From Phytophthora quininea (taxonomy: Eukaryota; Oomycota; Peronosporomycetes; Peronosporales; Peronosporaceae), in assembly GCA_011947345.1 (NCBI GenBank), contig JAAVTG010000711.1, positions 124,001-188,000 of the forward strand: DNA of 64,000 nt, read 5' to 3'. The notes beneath the pieces were generated by a model. That model was not told the origin of the DNA and ran no database searches. It worked only from the letters and a program-made list of their open reading frames with translations. This document shows positions 1 to 11,109 of this stretch, piece after piece (position 1 is the stretch's first letter; the number at the start of each line of letters is the position of its first letter). Made by a program: the position numbers and the translations under genes.

Positions 1-930
1 ATGGCCATGTGCTTGTACTGGAGTGGATGGATGCTAATCGTCACGAGAATTTTAGTAGCAGTACAGCAAATTGTGCAGCAGCAGAGAATCAGTTTGAAGC
101 ACTGAGGTGGCTTGTCGACCATGGCGCCAAAGGAAACATCGACGTTGTAGCAGGGACAGGCAACCTAGAGACGGTAAAGTGGCTGCACGCTAGAGGTGGC
201 GCGACCTGCACAAAGCAAGCCATGGGTCATGCGGCAGCGGGGGCTATCTCGACATTTTGACATTCTTGCACGAAAATCGACAGGAAGGCTGCACGAGGAA
301 AGCTATGAACGATGCAGCGTGCCATGGACATTCCGAGGTAGTGAAATGGCTGTGTCGCAATTACTGGAAGAACTGCAGAATGAAAGCAGTGACCTTGGCA
401 GCGACAAACGGACATCTTGGCATTGTGATGTACCTCATCGAGCGCCGATCAGGCGGGCATCCCGATAGCGCAATGGTTGGTGCTGCTGCAAATGGACATT
501 TCCAAGTGATGGAGTTTCTGGGGTCAAAGTTCTCTTCAGAATGGCCGCATGAAGCCATGAAAAAGCAGTATCTGGTGGGCATGTAGAAGCTGTAAGGTGG
601 TTGTACTGTCAAGCTAATCAGCCATTGTATCCAGGCTGTGAAGTGGACGCGACGCGAGCTGGAAACGTTGACTTGATGGAGTTTATCCGCGTGAATTCCG
701 AGTATTGCAACAACAATCCAAACATTTTTTCTTGGGTGGCGGGGCGTGTAATATCGAGATCTCTCAATGGTACAGAGATTATTTTGGCAGTCTACGTAAG
801 TGACAACGTGGCGACACTAAGTAGGAGGCACTCGAGCAAGTACAAGGAGGGATGTAATTGTAGAAGCCATTTGTCGAAAACTGCACCTTGTGACTTGAAC
901 ATTGACAAAATGAAGTGTCAATGTCGGCAA
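1..930 (+). pseudogene. Ankyrin-repeat protein relic (truncated by window edge)
   Basis: Three consecutive reading frames (about 9-260, 257-586, 601-933) encode ankyrin-like repeats of the type common in Phytophthora, with recurring AM..AA..GH and VVKWL elements (for example GHSEVVKWL and NGHLGIVMYL). Ankyrin repeats are protein-interaction scaffolds; no catalytic domain is seen. No in-frame ATG begins the first frame, so the 5' end lies outside the window. The frame changes near 255 and the TAG at 584-586 break the gene. The repeats fade after about 760, where the sequence stops looking like protein. It may be a real relic or a gene broken by consensus errors, which are frequent in this window. 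Confidence 0.6.
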
Positions 931-1359
931 TGAAGCTAAAAGGTCAAACGACTACGCTACAACGAAACTCGCTGCAACTGCCAAGTTGAGTTGGAGACGT
1001 GGAATGAAGTGCGGGCTGCACAAAACCCTGCCCATGACAAAAATCAATGTCAGGAAGCTGATGCCTTATCAGCCTCTGCTGTCGAGAACTCCATGGCTTC
1101 TCGAAGATGTAGCAGTTGTCATCGATCTTGGCGGCGGATTCCTCCCAGCGGAAAGCAGACGTCGATAGTGCACAAGCCGTGAGAACACTCACCTGCGATC
1201 GATCGTCTGCACCAGAACTCCAGGCCTACACATGGGGTCGAGCCCAGAGACTGCTGCGAGATCTCCAGAAGAACTATTCTCCAGCGCAGTGCCTCCACCC
1301 ACGGCCGCGCGCACGCCCATTCGTCGTCGTCTTCGCTCATCGGAGAATTGCTTTGTGCT
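931..1359. other. No recognisable gene
   Basis: Open frames exist on both strands here, but none resembles a known family or has a convincing start. I see nothing assignable. Confidence 0.4.
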
Positions 1360-2351
1360 TTACTGCACTGTCAGATTTCCGTCGGGCGAGATTTTGGCGC
1401 TCTCGAACATGCGTGCTACCTTTTCAAGGTTACCCACAAGCTTCAGCATGGGTGTTACCAGATCCGACCCGAAGTCGTCAGCGTCGTCACGCGACCGGGT
1501 TTTCATCCCAGCCAAACTGCACCAACCCACGCATTTATTTTCAACGCGTTGATTGTGAAGTGTAAAGTCCACTCGGTTTTGTTCTTGTCGTTGTTGTTCC
1601 CTTTCAGATGTGGATACGCCAGTCAAATCGTCGAGTCGGTGATCGTGAAACTGGTCGAAACGGTGGGAACGACAGAATCGCGCACACCCTTTTCAAGACA
1701 CTTCAGATCTAATCGAATATCGGGGTGGTAGAATGTAAACAGTCTCCAATTCTCCAGCAGCGAGTCAACACCAAATGAACCTCCGTGCATGACGTCGAAG
1801 GTCATGACTGACCGAAATAAGTCTGCTGAGAGTGTAGAGAACTCTATGTATCCGTGATAAAATAGACGGAAGTACTCGACAGCGACGCGAGCTGAACCCG
1901 ATCCGCCTCGCGCTTCTGGGCGGTTCTCGCAGTTGTTGAACTTCTTCTTCAATCGCCAATTCAAATTGGCGCTGCTTGTTTCGGTACCGAGCCTGATTCG
2001 CGCGATAGCGTTCTCGACGACTAGATTAGCTAGCCAATAGCAGCTGAAGCAATATCTGGGGTCGCTTGACGTTGCCTTTTGCTGCAATCCTTTTACTTGA
2101 ACGATGAGAGCATTTCTGCCCAGTGTACTTCGTCGTGTTTTCGGTGGCGAGCTTTGTTGTCGTAGTTTCGCCGGCAATTACAGCTTGACAGAATGCAACA
2201 CGCTGAATAACTTCACCGATAGAGTAGATTAGAATTTGATTACCTAGTTATGTGGTTTTCTCGTAAGTGGCTAAACTATAAGGAATCACATCGAGATGAC
2301 TTCACCGATGATGTTGTACAAATAACAGTTTGGAAAGTAGAGCGAAGTCAT
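1360..2351 (-). pseudogene. Decayed bZIP transcription factor gene
   Basis: This is a diverged copy of the bZIP genes at 30676, 43794, 55364 and 61215. The ATG at 2351 opens with the same residues (MTSLY.PNC). The middle keeps VEYFRLF.HGY, TFDV.HG.S.GVDSLLENWRL and STSFTIT.STI, and the C-terminus (1360-1626) keeps SDLVTPMLKLVGNLE.VARMFE. The basic region around 1990-2000 is degraded, several frames are needed, and about 75 bp of foreign sequence near 2216-2290 separates the start from the rest. Intact relatives are about 290-332 aa nuclear DNA-binding proteins. Its divergence shows that it is older than the four copies in the 30-62 kb palindrome. Confidence 0.7.
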
Positions 2352-2394
2352 GGCGAATCGTTTCGGGGCTTTGCTGGGTCTTGTCGACGCTGCA

Positions 2395-2408
2395 GATTGG
2401 GGAATGAA
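2395..2408 (-). promoter_or_regulatory. Oomycete Inr/FPR-type core promoter of the bZIP relic
   Basis: Read on the minus strand, the site is TTCATTCCCCAATC. This fits the oomycete initiator-plus-flanking-promoter pattern (TCATTYYNCAWT), 44 bp before the relic's ATG. It is the same position as in the intact paralogues. Confidence 0.55.
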
Positions 2409-2411
2409 AAG

Positions 2412-2717
2412 TCATTCGCTCAGTGATCCGACGTGGCGGTTCATCCCTCAGTGAAGAAGACGATTGCTGTGTTACCGCCTTACCAAAATCAAAAGCCCTT
2501 CGAGTCCCTGCGGGGGCTGCTGGGCCGAGGGCCTACAGAAAACATCCAGAAGAAAGGAAATGATTAACTTCACATTCAAATATCCCATTCAAATTCAATC
2601 ATCATTCAACAGATCAGATTTCAGAATAGCAAATACCCCCAACCATAAGAACAACCAGGAAACAAGTTAAGCATCTGAATCAACTCAACTTGGTTCGCTC
2701 AATTCATTTTCCGTTGT
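2412..2717. other. No recognisable gene
   Basis: AT-rich intergenic sequence between the bZIP promoter and a LINE fragment. No feature can be supported. Confidence 0.4.
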
Positions 2718-2965
2718 TAGAGAGAGAGGGAAGGGGGGTAGTCTATTTAGCGATTAGTTATTAGTCTCCTCGATAAAACTTCAATCGATGAAGCATCTGT
2801 GATCCTCTCTCGTCTTGGGCCGATTGGAAAAGTACGAGAGTTTCCCTGAGATATATTCCTTAAGTCCTGATGTGTGGTCTGTGCGCTTCTTTCCAAGCAA
2901 CAGCATGTATTTGCCTTAAGCACTTCCCCGCATATTCTTCACTTGATGTTGCGCCGTCCAAGTTT
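2718..2965 (-). mobile_element. 3' end fragment of a LINE (non-LTR retrotransposon)
   Basis: Read on the minus strand this matches the 3' end of the LINE at 53240-53540. It includes the GA-rich stretch, the TAGTCTATTTA...TTAGTTATTAGTCTCCT segment, and the coding end that reads GGTCTGTG.(G)CTTCTTTCCAAGCAACAGCATG in the complementary orientation. A 5'-truncated remnant of only the last ~250 bp is typical of LINE insertion. No intact coding frame remains. Confidence 0.75.
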
Positions 2966-3328
2966 TTCAGCATGAATGTGATCGACACGCGATCCGAGTT
3001 GACGGGACAAAAGACCATAGGTGAATCTCTGCGTTATGATAACCATGGCCTCCTGGTGGCCCAGTGGGTTGTGTGGACAGCTCACGAAGTTCATCCCTCC
3101 AGTTGGGGTTCGAGGACCTTTAGGGGCCGCCAAGACCTACAGATACCATGGATAGAGACCAGAGCACTGTTGGTTAGTGACGAGGATAGCATTAGTCGCG
3201 ATTATTCTCTTTAGACGCGAAGGTAGAAGGCCACAGTAGGAATATCTACGTGGAACGGATATTAGTGTTCACGGAGTGATCGGAAGTAACTCAATATACC
3301 ATAACAATAAAAAACAATGGTGAGACTT
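2966..3328. other. Intergenic; one copy of a recurrent 19-bp motif
   Basis: No gene is supported. Positions 2998-3016 carry GTTGACGGGACAAAAGACC, which recurs upstream of the bZIP genes at 31937, 53729, 54974 and 60807. Confidence 0.4.
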
Positions 3329-3337
3329 CCTAGAAAC
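3329..3337. repeat. Target-site duplication (left) of hAT copy 1
   Basis: CCTAGAAAC, repeated exactly at 4418-4426. Confidence 0.85.
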
Positions 3338-4417
3338 CAGGGATCGAGAAAAAAACATTGGCATTGTTACATTGCGAAAATTGTTCTCCACAATATTGAT
3401 TGTGGCGACCTCGTCCAATATTGCCAGGATCGTAATGGCAGCTAGCAACTTCTACTCGTAGCTAATCGTACTCTTCAGGCTCAACTTCGTTATCTTCTCA
3501 TGCTACCCTCTCTGCCTACGAAGTGATTTCGTTCGCAACAAGATCCTAGTTAATCCTCAAGGAGAGGACTGACTCGAGCGTCTCCGCACTCACTCGCTTC
3601 CGCTTATATTATCCTCCAAGCATGCACTTCACTGCCGAGAACAGTCGTTCCACCTCGACGGAGGTAGCAGGAAGCCAACACAAATCGATGTACTTCGAGC
3701 GGTCTTCCTCTCTGGACTTGGATCTCTCTTCGATAGCTGCTTTGACTTCCCCAGGTGATCTGCGGCGTCTGATGGTAGGCGCGACTACTCTCGTTTCGCC
3801 GCACACCACTCGGACTTGCAGACCTTGGTGAACGAACACTAGAGGCTTTGGTGCGCTTCTTCTTTGAAGTGCCTGGGCGGGTCGATTTAGATTTTCTGTG
3901 TTTGCGCTTGATGCTGGGCTCTGAGGAGACACAAGCGGTACCAGAATTAATCGATTCCTCTCCTGTGGACGATGCCGATGGATAGTGCTGGTTTCTTCTG
4001 GAGGCTTGGGGAGCAAACGCCGAGCTGATCGCCATCGTTGGTAGAACAGGCTTGCGCGGAGTGATTCGAGACGAGCCTGCTTACGATAGTAGCGTGGTTA
4101 GCGGAGGGGTTCGATGTGGGGCTGTCGTGGAGGTTGAGCGGCGGCAGACTGGATTCAAAAGTGTGAGCTGGAGCGCGCCGTCGTCTAGCAAAAACCTCGC
4201 TCGTGCTCTCCCACTTCCTCGTACCTCGAGACCGCAGACGTGGTTATTTGCCTCTGCCAACTCGTCGAACAAGACCTCACAGACACTTCAACGAGAAGAT
4301 ACACAATTAGATCGATGCATTGCAATTGTTTTCCTAAGAAATTGACATTGTTCCAATATTGATTGTGTCGAGCGTCTCGACAACAATCCATATACAATGG
4401 ATATTGTCCGATGCCTG
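3338..4417 (-). mobile_element. hAT-like DNA transposon, copy 1 (1,080 bp)
   Basis: The ends form short imperfect terminal inverted repeats (CAGGGATCGA at the left, CAGGCATCGG read inward from the right), CAGGG being a common hAT terminus. It is flanked by the exact direct repeat CCTAGAAAC (3329-3337 and 4418-4426). A second copy at 11819-19676 has the same ends and its own different 9-bp flanking repeat, which confirms the boundaries. Internal sequence on the minus strand encodes a hAT-family C-terminal dimerisation motif. At about 1.1 kb it is too short to encode a full transposase and is probably non-autonomous. The segment ACTTCTACTCG near 3447 is the intact version of the site used by the Ty3 element in copy 2. 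Confidence 0.85.
3604..4035 (-). pseudogene. hAT transposase C-terminal fragment (copy 1)
   Basis: The ATG at 4035 begins a Ser/Arg/Lys-rich stretch that does not look like transposase. In another frame this passes to SKYIDL.WLPATSVEVERLFS, the hAT dimerisation motif, followed past an in-frame TAA by KRKRVSAETLESVLSL. Relative to copy 2 (18869-19294) it has one extra C in the run near 3750, so the frame leaves the hAT motif. Only the last ~50 residues of the family are recognisable; the DDE catalytic core is absent. It is probably not functional. Confidence 0.7.
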
Positions 4418-4426
4418 CCTAGAAAC
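4418..4426. repeat. Target-site duplication (right) of hAT copy 1, containing the effector stop codon
   Basis: CCTAGAAAC. The effector gene's TAG stop (minus strand, 4421-4419) lies inside it. Confidence 0.85.
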
Positions 4427-4919
4427 TCAACTTGCCATCATATTCTTCAGGGTCTCTAAGTCCACTAGTACTTGTGAAGTGTTTCATACCTGAGAGGGCC
4501 CTTGCCGTAATAGGATAAGTAGGCCTTGGATTGCTCCCAGTTCTTGTGCTCCCCATCTGGCGTCCGGAGAGACCCTTACCTGCAATCCCCAGTTTGACGT
4601 TGGCATCGTACGGCGTTACGTTCATGATGTTCTTCCAGATGAAAAACTTTATCCTCCAGGCTTTCCTCACTGTTACATCGGCCGCAGCTTTCACCTTGAT
4701 TGTTATGGTCTTCAGAGCGCTGAGTTCGCCTCCCACTCGTTCTTCATCAGCCGCAGGGTCGTCTTCGTTGTGGTCAACTCGCAGAAAGCGTCGGCCAACC
4801 GAATGGACTTCGATTGGGGAGTTAGTGGTGATCGTCTTGTCTTCGGAGTTCGCAACAACGGCATTGGAACTTGCTAGAAAGGTTACTGTAGCCACGAGAA
4901 GGACGAGAAAGATGCGCAT
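4419..4919 (-). CDS. RXLR-dEER secreted effector, 166 aa
   Basis: The ATG at 4919 is chosen because it begins a typical secretory signal peptide (residues 1-23: MRIF, a leucine/valine-rich core, then an Ala-rich cleavage region). The frame is open further upstream but lacks secretory character. RFLR at residues 44-47 is the RXLR host-translocation motif and DEER at 58-61 the dEER motif, both at family-typical distances. The C-terminal effector part contains W88, W95 and ..TP..., which resemble part of a WY-fold module. Such proteins are secreted and act inside plant cells; the target cannot be read from sequence. The gene looks intact. A hAT element is inserted at its stop codon, so its 3' UTR is now transposon sequence. 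No Inr match was found upstream. Confidence 0.88.
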   Translation of the reverse strand: MRIFLVLLVATVTFLASSNAVVANSEDKTITTNSPIEVHSVGRRFLRVDHNEDDPAADEERVGGELSALKTITIKVKAAADVTVRKAWRIKFFIWKNIMNVTPYDANVKLGIAGKGLSGRQMGSTRTGSNPRPTYPITARALSGMKHFTSTSGLRDPEEYDGKLSF

Positions 4920-6224
4920 TCTTCTGGACTTGAGTACTCGCTGAAGAGAGCGTTTTGAAATGGGCACAAGACGGACGGACGTCCGATGGACAAGGTCCCT
5001 GCCATCTGTCCCCGTGCAAATGTTTTGCCGATCCCAAGCACAGGTGGTATCAAGTGTACGGGTTTCTGTCAATGCTGTAGTCCACGAAGCGGTTGCCTTG
5101 GGTCCCTGAGGGTGCTCTACGCCTGGAATTTCGCTATCTGGAGATGAAACCCATGCCAAACGTTGGCTGTGTTGCCATCGTGAGTTTTAGAGATATCCAA
5201 GCCTGCCTGTAAACAGCTAAACAACAGAGGAAGTCGGGTCGCTCCTGTACAGCACATCTACTTCGACGTATCCGGATCCTGGGTAAAAACACTACCAGAC
5301 GGGAAGGTTGGTCTTGCACTACTGGTACCTCATAACATGTTGAGGACTGTGTCCCCAGGACACCATGAACACGAGGGAAAGCTTTACTAGACTTGATTGT
5401 GCTTCCTACGTGGCTGTTTTACAGTTATGTAAGGTAAGACCAAAAACCTTCAGGCAAGACCTCATTGGAGGGTGATCACTTCTCATGGTCGGCCCATCCT
5501 GGTTCGAAATCCTAACGTAAACGTTCTAGACAACGATTCAACTGCCTCCGTGGATGGGATCCACGTGGTTTTTAGCAAGACCAAGAACCCGCACCAGTCA
5601 GCCCGCGCCAGCCCCTTGTGTGCGTTCAGTGTTTCCATCCTCTTGTCATGGGACGAAAGGTGGGCCTCCCACATATGGATATGCCACAGCATCTGAGCCG
5701 ACAGTTACGTGCAACCCGCTGCGATTCGCAACTTAGCACAGTAGCGGGCTCGCGTCAACTTCAGGTTTACATGGTCATTGCCTCTGGTTAATCAACTTAA
5801 ATTTCTTCTTACATGGTCATTGCCTCGTGGGTAGATTATCCAAAGTATTCAGTTACGAGCAAGCTCGTTATTCAGTAATACAATACAAATACAATACTTT
5901 AAAATAGTAATATTAATACGAGCATATTTGTCTAAAGTAATTGTATTAATAGCATTAATATCGATTCAATTTTCGGTATAACAGTTACTACTCTGATATA
6001 CTTTGTAAGTCCAATCGATAAGGCCGAGCAGGAGGTGATCTACGTGCCCAGGGCCTCACACAATACAAATTCCTATCAGTTGGGACCTTTAAAGGTGAAT
6101 TAGTAACGAAATGTGAATAGGCAACGAAAACTCGTCTCTTTTGGAACCCTTAGTAGTTGAGTTGTGAAGTGCAAAATTTAAAGACACTCGAGCACGCGGC
6201 CGAAGGTGCCCAGACCTGCTTCTC
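4920..6224. other. Intergenic region, AT-rich in its second half
   Basis: No gene is supported. The open frames at 5472-5696 (+) and 5483-5692 (-) mirror each other and match nothing I recognise. TTACATGGTCATTGCCTC occurs twice (about 5768 and 5811). A segment near 5788, GGTTAATCAACTTAA, recurs at about 30411. Positions 5870-6000 are strongly AT-rich with ATTAATA/AATACAA repetition. Confidence 0.4.
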
Positions 6225-6520
6225 TTAGGATCTTGTAGCGGTTGAGAAGGCAGTCGCCAGGTTTGCCGGCGTAGCTTCAGGCCGTGTCGTCGTGGGCGGC
6301 ACTGTCTTCGCTGCCGTCTTTTGGGTTGGTGGTGGCGGCTCCCTGTGGTCGTGGTAGGACTCCTTCGGCGTGAGCGGCGCTGCTTCTTGTGGTGGCGACG
6401 TTGTGTTCAGGTTCGGGGCTACCGCGTCGGCTGTGGGTCCTGGAGCTGCGTGTCTTGCGGCTGCTGTAGCGGTGGCGCAGCAACAAACCAAGCAATCGGA
6501 AGTCACTTCGAGGACGGCCA
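6225..6520 (-). CDS. Uncertain Ala/Pro/Thr-rich reading frame
   Basis: A 98-codon frame on the minus strand begins with a hydrophobic, Cys/Ala-rich stretch (CLVCCCATATAAA) that could be a signal peptide, followed by a low-complexity Pro/Thr/Ala tail. It has no ATG: the first usable codon is TTG and a stop precedes it. It may be the end of a secreted low-complexity protein whose start is frame-shifted, or chance in GC-rich DNA. I do not recognise it. Confidence 0.2.
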
Positions 6521-6771
6521 AGTATGAGGTGATTAGCTATAGTGAAACTTATCAGATGTTGCACACCATCTCTGGGCGGCCATCCAGTTCTTTTATACGA
6601 GCCATGGCCAGTTCGAGCTCGCCTGTTCACATTCTTGAGTCACAAACACCTGACAAGTCTTCACTGCTACTGATAAAATCACAGGTTCTTGACGCTCGTC
6701 TCCGAAACAACTTCTTCAGACGTTTCACCGCTCGTTTGCCCAAAGTATCATTGATATATTAATACAATTTG

Positions 6772-6792
6772 TACTACTACTACTACTACTAC
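6772..6792. repeat. (TAC)7 microsatellite
   Basis: Seven perfect TAC units. Confidence 0.9.
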
Positions 6793-6996
6793 AAGGCTCT
6801 CAAAATTTCAAAGGTATCGTGGTATACTAATAATAATAGCAGTATAATATTGCATCAATACCCGATTTTTCCTAATCCGAATCTCTGCTCGTGGATCTTC
6901 CCGACGACGATGCTGGCAACACAGCATTAACACAATCAGCGTCCCGTCATCAGCATCGCCTTCAAAATCTCAGCCAACCGGAGGGGTTCAATAAAT

Positions 6997-7443
6997 TCAC
7001 ATCGCATTTTGCATTAGTGCGCAAGCATCATGCCGCGCCGGAAACTTGTCACTGTCAGCTACAACGTACTTCAATCCAAGAGAGCGAACTCTATCACGAA
7101 GACCACTTACTGAGTCCAGGCTTTCGAGTGATAGTTGAGACGTGTTGACACGCACAGCCATGACGACGCTAGCGTTGACAGTGAAGAATAGTGCCAAGAC
7201 AGACACGACCCACTTGATGTCTGTTTTAAGTTCACAAATTTGTGCGTGTTCTCTGCGTGATTCGCCAAGTTTCCCGCGGCTTGTTCTTGCCGGCACCGTA
7301 GGGGACAACATTTTGCTCAAATGGCGACAGAAATCCATCCACGCCTCCTGTCCATTGAGGTTTTGACCCCCCGAACTCCTTGAGCTTCTTGTGGACCATT
7401 CCACCACACGATGGTTGCTAATTAAAAGCTGTCGTGTTTTCAC
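6997..7443 (-). CDS. Uncertain reading frame with one hydrophobic segment
   Basis: A 148-codon minus-strand frame with no good ATG start; the first codon is GTG. Around residue 78 it has a single hydrophobic segment (WVVSVLALFFTVNASVVMA) followed by an Arg/Ser/Leu-rich tail. If translation began just before that segment it would look like a signal peptide with a short secreted tail, so this could be a degraded small secreted protein gene. No RXLR, Crinkler or elicitin signature is visible. I do not recognise it. Confidence 0.22.
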   Translation of the reverse strand: MKTRQLLISNHRVVEWSTRSSRSSGGQNLNGQEAWMDFCRHLSKMLSPTVPARTSRGKLGESRREHAQICELKTDIKWVVSVLALFFTVNASVVMAVRVNTSQLSLESLDSVSGLRDRVRSLGLKYVVADSDKFPARHDACALMQNAM

Positions 7444-7985
7444 TCAACAGCTGTTGTAGTGTTGGCGCGCCCTTCCTGACGATTACATTCTCTTCAAACG
7501 TGTTAATATTTTTTTGTATAGCTGTAACATGATGTGACACACACACGAACTCAACTTCAACTGGTTGAAGTGTTACAGGTTGCAAATTATGCTAATAACA
7601 TTTCGAATTTTATATGGCGTATGAATAGAGGTGTCTACAAAATAAATTCATCATGGAAACCACGTATTTGGGCATATAGAGAGCGATTCTAACATTTTGT
7701 ACCGAGGTATCAAAGAAATCCAATCAAAACAAGAGTGTGGTGCACGACAAAATACATAGTTAGCATCTCTAAAACTTCCTCAACTGCAGCGAACTGCAGC
7801 GTCGACGCACCTTGTAATACAGCTAACATTTTTCACATGGCAAATCCAAATCCATTTTTTAAACTGCACAGCTATCCATGTCTGTGGTTGTTGAGATGAT
7901 TTGATTAACTAGTTAGCGGATTCTCTCGTCTGGAAGGTGTAGCTTAGACAATCTATCTAATCAAGAATCCATTATCAGAATTCAG
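7444..7985. other. No recognisable gene
   Basis: AT-rich intergenic DNA with short scattered frames only. Confidence 0.4.
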
Positions 7986-8290
7986 CTAAACTCGCGGGGT
8001 CCAAATACTCTGCGGCCGTTCTAGAAGAATGTCCTTTGGAGGATCAAACCCCACTTGCCGGACTAGTTCTGCAATCGCTGAGGAATCGCAATGAAGATCC
8101 GTCGCATGCTGGTAAATGAATTGGTAGTGCATCTTAAAGGAACTTTGCAGATTAACAACGTTAGGCATTTCTGCCTCCGTCTCACGGAAACGAATGTCGT
8201 TTCGCAATCTCCATGTGGCGTGGAAAACAATAGTAGTAACTATCACTTGTCTGTAGATGGATAAACTTATAAATATCTGCATGCCACGTC
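7986..8290 (-). pseudogene. LINE-type C-terminal tail fragment (copy a)
   Basis: The minus strand encodes FHATWRLRNDIRFRE, then SSFKMHYQFIYQ, then a conserved end ELVRQVGFDPPKD...IWTPRV. The same order occurs at 30070-30356 (+) and in the split relic at 11687-21345. The W.LRN..F pattern resembles the extreme C-terminus of LINE-like polyproteins after the zinc-binding RVT tail; that assignment is inference from layout. No upstream reverse transcriptase is attached, so this is a 5'-truncated copy. Immediately beyond it (8290-8370) lie two imperfect copies of CTAGCAC..TTTTGCAT..T.CAG.AC. Confidence 0.5.
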
Positions 8291-8585
8291 TAGCACGGTT
8301 TTGCATGGTTCAGCACTAACAATTCTGTATGGTGCAGAACTAGCACACTTTTGCATAATGCAGAACTCGCACGCTTCTCTAAAGTATACAATTTCCATAA
8401 TTCGATCCTGTACACAAAGTATACTTGTGACTAGCTTGCATATTTGGTACTTTAGTATAGATATCTACAACCTTTTTGTTCCTGTTTCGGGTCCCTAGTT
8501 CGCAGTGCCCAGAGCACTCACTACATCTAGCCTATTTTCGTATGCATGTACCTATTGTTGCTCGTCACAGTCTCCTAGTATCGAC

Positions 8586-10953
8586 TTACCCCGTAATTTG
8601 TACCCCAAGCTCATGAGCTCGCTTCACAGCCTCAGCGAGTTGTTGCACATCAAATTCCCGTTGGTCCCCATTGCCAAACCTCACGTTCCAAAGAAAAACC
8701 CCGTCGGAGAGTCGCAACCCAAACACCTCACCCACGTGCACGCTCCTCTCATCAACTTCATCCTCTGAGCTTACCACAACTTTCCACTAGAGAGGATGCC
8801 CGTTTTTTTATGAATAGTCGGATGAGTCTATCCACATTGTAGTAGCCTTCTTGAGATGGCTCAAATGTGAGAGCCGGTCGCCGTGTTGGAGGTCTTCCCG
8901 GAGTTCTCCGTACAGGTATAGATGCAATTGCAGCATCCAAATTCAGTAGCTTTTGAATTGCAAGCGTAGCCAGGATGTGTGAGCACACCCACCCCGACGT
9001 CATATAAGATCCACATGTGCAGCTGACGTAGTCTCGAATGAGTTTGATGGTGTCAATATACCATATCGGAGCGAGTTGTAGGGCTTGAGATGGCTTCTCA
9101 CCCAACATCAGGACGCGGTGCATTGAAAGTACTTCAAATTGAAGTTCTCTCGCTTTAATTCCTCGCGGAAAACGCCCGTCAAGTGACCGCATAAACTGCT
9201 GAGAGCGTCGAGCATCAACCCTGGTCCCCAACATGCCATCGCTTCCAACAATGTACCCTGAGGCGTTAATGACAATCGCTACCAGCCGTTTGGAATGCCC
9301 GCGGCCTCTGTGAACACATCTATAATTCTGGGTCGATGCCACGAGTTGACCAGCTTTAGTAAGCATTTCAGGCGGGACGGGGCCTTCGGTGTAATGCGCC
9401 GCAGCTCTCGGGCAAAGGCTTTCTCCATCTGAGCGCAAGATTCGAGGTAGGATCCCCTACAAGACGCCATTCGTCGATGCTCGGAGACTGGGAACGCATG
9501 TCTTCTTGATAACACTGTGATGAGACTCAATACCTTGCTGGCTTGAAATAATTCCCCAGATCCCGAACCAGTCAAGTGCCAGCGACTCCAGCGTACTCCG
9601 AGGTACACAGATCGGAACCAGTCAGCATACTCCTGCTCTCCATATGCCTCCCAATTTGCTAGCACCACTTCACAAAGTTTTACGAATTGAGCGTGCGATC
9701 TAGCACTTTTGAGAAGCCGAATTTGAGGCCGAATCATGTCTTCGTATAGCTCCGCACAGTTCAACAAGGAACGTTTCTTTCTTGCCTGTCGAGCAAGATG
9801 CGGCCAACATGTTAGGAGGACCACACCAGGCCATACTGTCTCAAAGGCGGCGGCTATTGCCTCGCTGTGATCAAGAGAACCAAAAGAAACATTCACGATG
9901 CCAAAAACGTGAGCGCTCGGTCACGAATTGTTTTGAATAGCTCGGTGTAGGCTTCAGTTGATTCGCTGCGGACAAACATGCATGCCCAAGGAATGAAGCG
10001 ATGCACTAGCTTCCCTCGGTCCCAATACACAGCATCAGTTCCGCAATCAATCACTGTCCAACCTCCGAAGTGTAACTTGTAGGTTCCATCAGTGCAACAC
10101 ACAAGAGTCGAATCTTGGTCCCTGACTGAGGTTCTCACGTTACTAAAAACGCGGCGTGAAGTTACAACGACACCGAAAGAATATCCCAGGTCGCAATCAA
10201 CAACGGCAAACGAAAATGTGCCCAATACAATCAGATCATCGAGTCTGCCGTCGCTGGCGTCAGTGACTGCATCAAATTGCTCGCGCGAGTTACAGATCCG
10301 CGTACTTGCCCTTGCTGTGAATGTAGCGTGGTTCGTGATGTCCCAGCCACCTGGAGAGCGCCTCACAAGAAAGTACTTCCTGTTTTCTAATTGTTTGGTC
10401 GTCGGAATCTTGCGAAGTTTGGCGGCGTCGTTCTGGTACTTGCGAAGCAGCATCGACCGCAATCGGCCAGCTCCCCAACCCATGTCGACAAGTGTATCAA
10501 CTTCTTCTTGCAACGATGGATGAATTCCCCTTTTTTCTTATGTGTTTCAACTGGCGAGTGCGACCCATGCTCTTCTAGATGAAATTCAGCTTCATCCACA
10601 CCCAAGAAAACCCTACGGATCTTGTATCGGTGCGTGCAGTTGGCATGTGAACGGCAATTGAAGACGTGTACTAACAGGCGCCGTGTTTCGTATCTGGTCT
10701 GGTAGGTGTGTACGAAGTCGTCAACATCACCCATCGCCTGTTTTGCCTGTACAAACGTTGAAAGGACACCCACAAGAAGGAACTCTTTTGTTGGTGCTGC
10801 GGCAAATGATTCCTCTACTGCAATGGCTTCTTCATCACCATAGTCGAGATCTGAGTCTTTGCTGTCTTCGCTCGATGACGATTCTGCTTGCCAACTGGTG
10901 TCGCTATCGCTGAAAGGAGGTCCTGGCTCCTCAGCACTGCTGGATGCCGACAT
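8586..10953 (-). CDS. Mutator-like (MULE) transposase, frame-broken
   Basis: The ATG at 10953 starts an acidic/Ser-rich N-terminus, followed by a FLYWCH/WRKY-GCM1-like zinc segment (VFNCRSHANCTHRYKI). The MULE catalytic region comes next, with a D in CCTDGTYKLHFGGWTVID, HRFIPWACMFVRSES, and a second D in SLDHSEAIAAAFE followed by LLTCWPHLARQARKK. Near 8960-9030 is a SWIM zinc finger (CTCGSYMTSGWVCSH). The end (8586-8777) carries the family's DG.REFDVQQLAEAV element. The protein is about 780 aa, normal for oomycete MULEs. Four frame changes are needed (near 10450, 9895, 9400 and 8770). Three are of the one-missing-base type and the last is two missing or one extra. No terminal inverted repeats were identified. 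It may be an intact element obscured by sequence error. Confidence 0.8.
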
Positions 10954-11109
10954 CTTGCCACGGTGGCCCCGATGTGATGTAGCCGCTGACGATACGAGAG
11001 TGAGCACAACTCGATGCTGCTATATGCAGAGGTTTCGTTGGTTCCACAACGACAGGATTTCATATCGGCACGTTTGAAAACTGACAGACCTGTGATAACA
11101 AACAGCGGA

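Noticed and set aside
4531..4944. 137-codon plus-strand frame
   Set aside because: Shadow of the RXLR effector on the opposite strand.
5472..5696. Overlapping plus and minus frames of about 70 codons
   Set aside because: Neither has a recognisable family, promoter or codon pattern; cannot be supported as a gene.
8586..10953. Terminal inverted repeats of the MULE
   Set aside because: No long inverted match between the 8.3-8.6 kb and 11.0-11.2 kb flanks could be found by reading.
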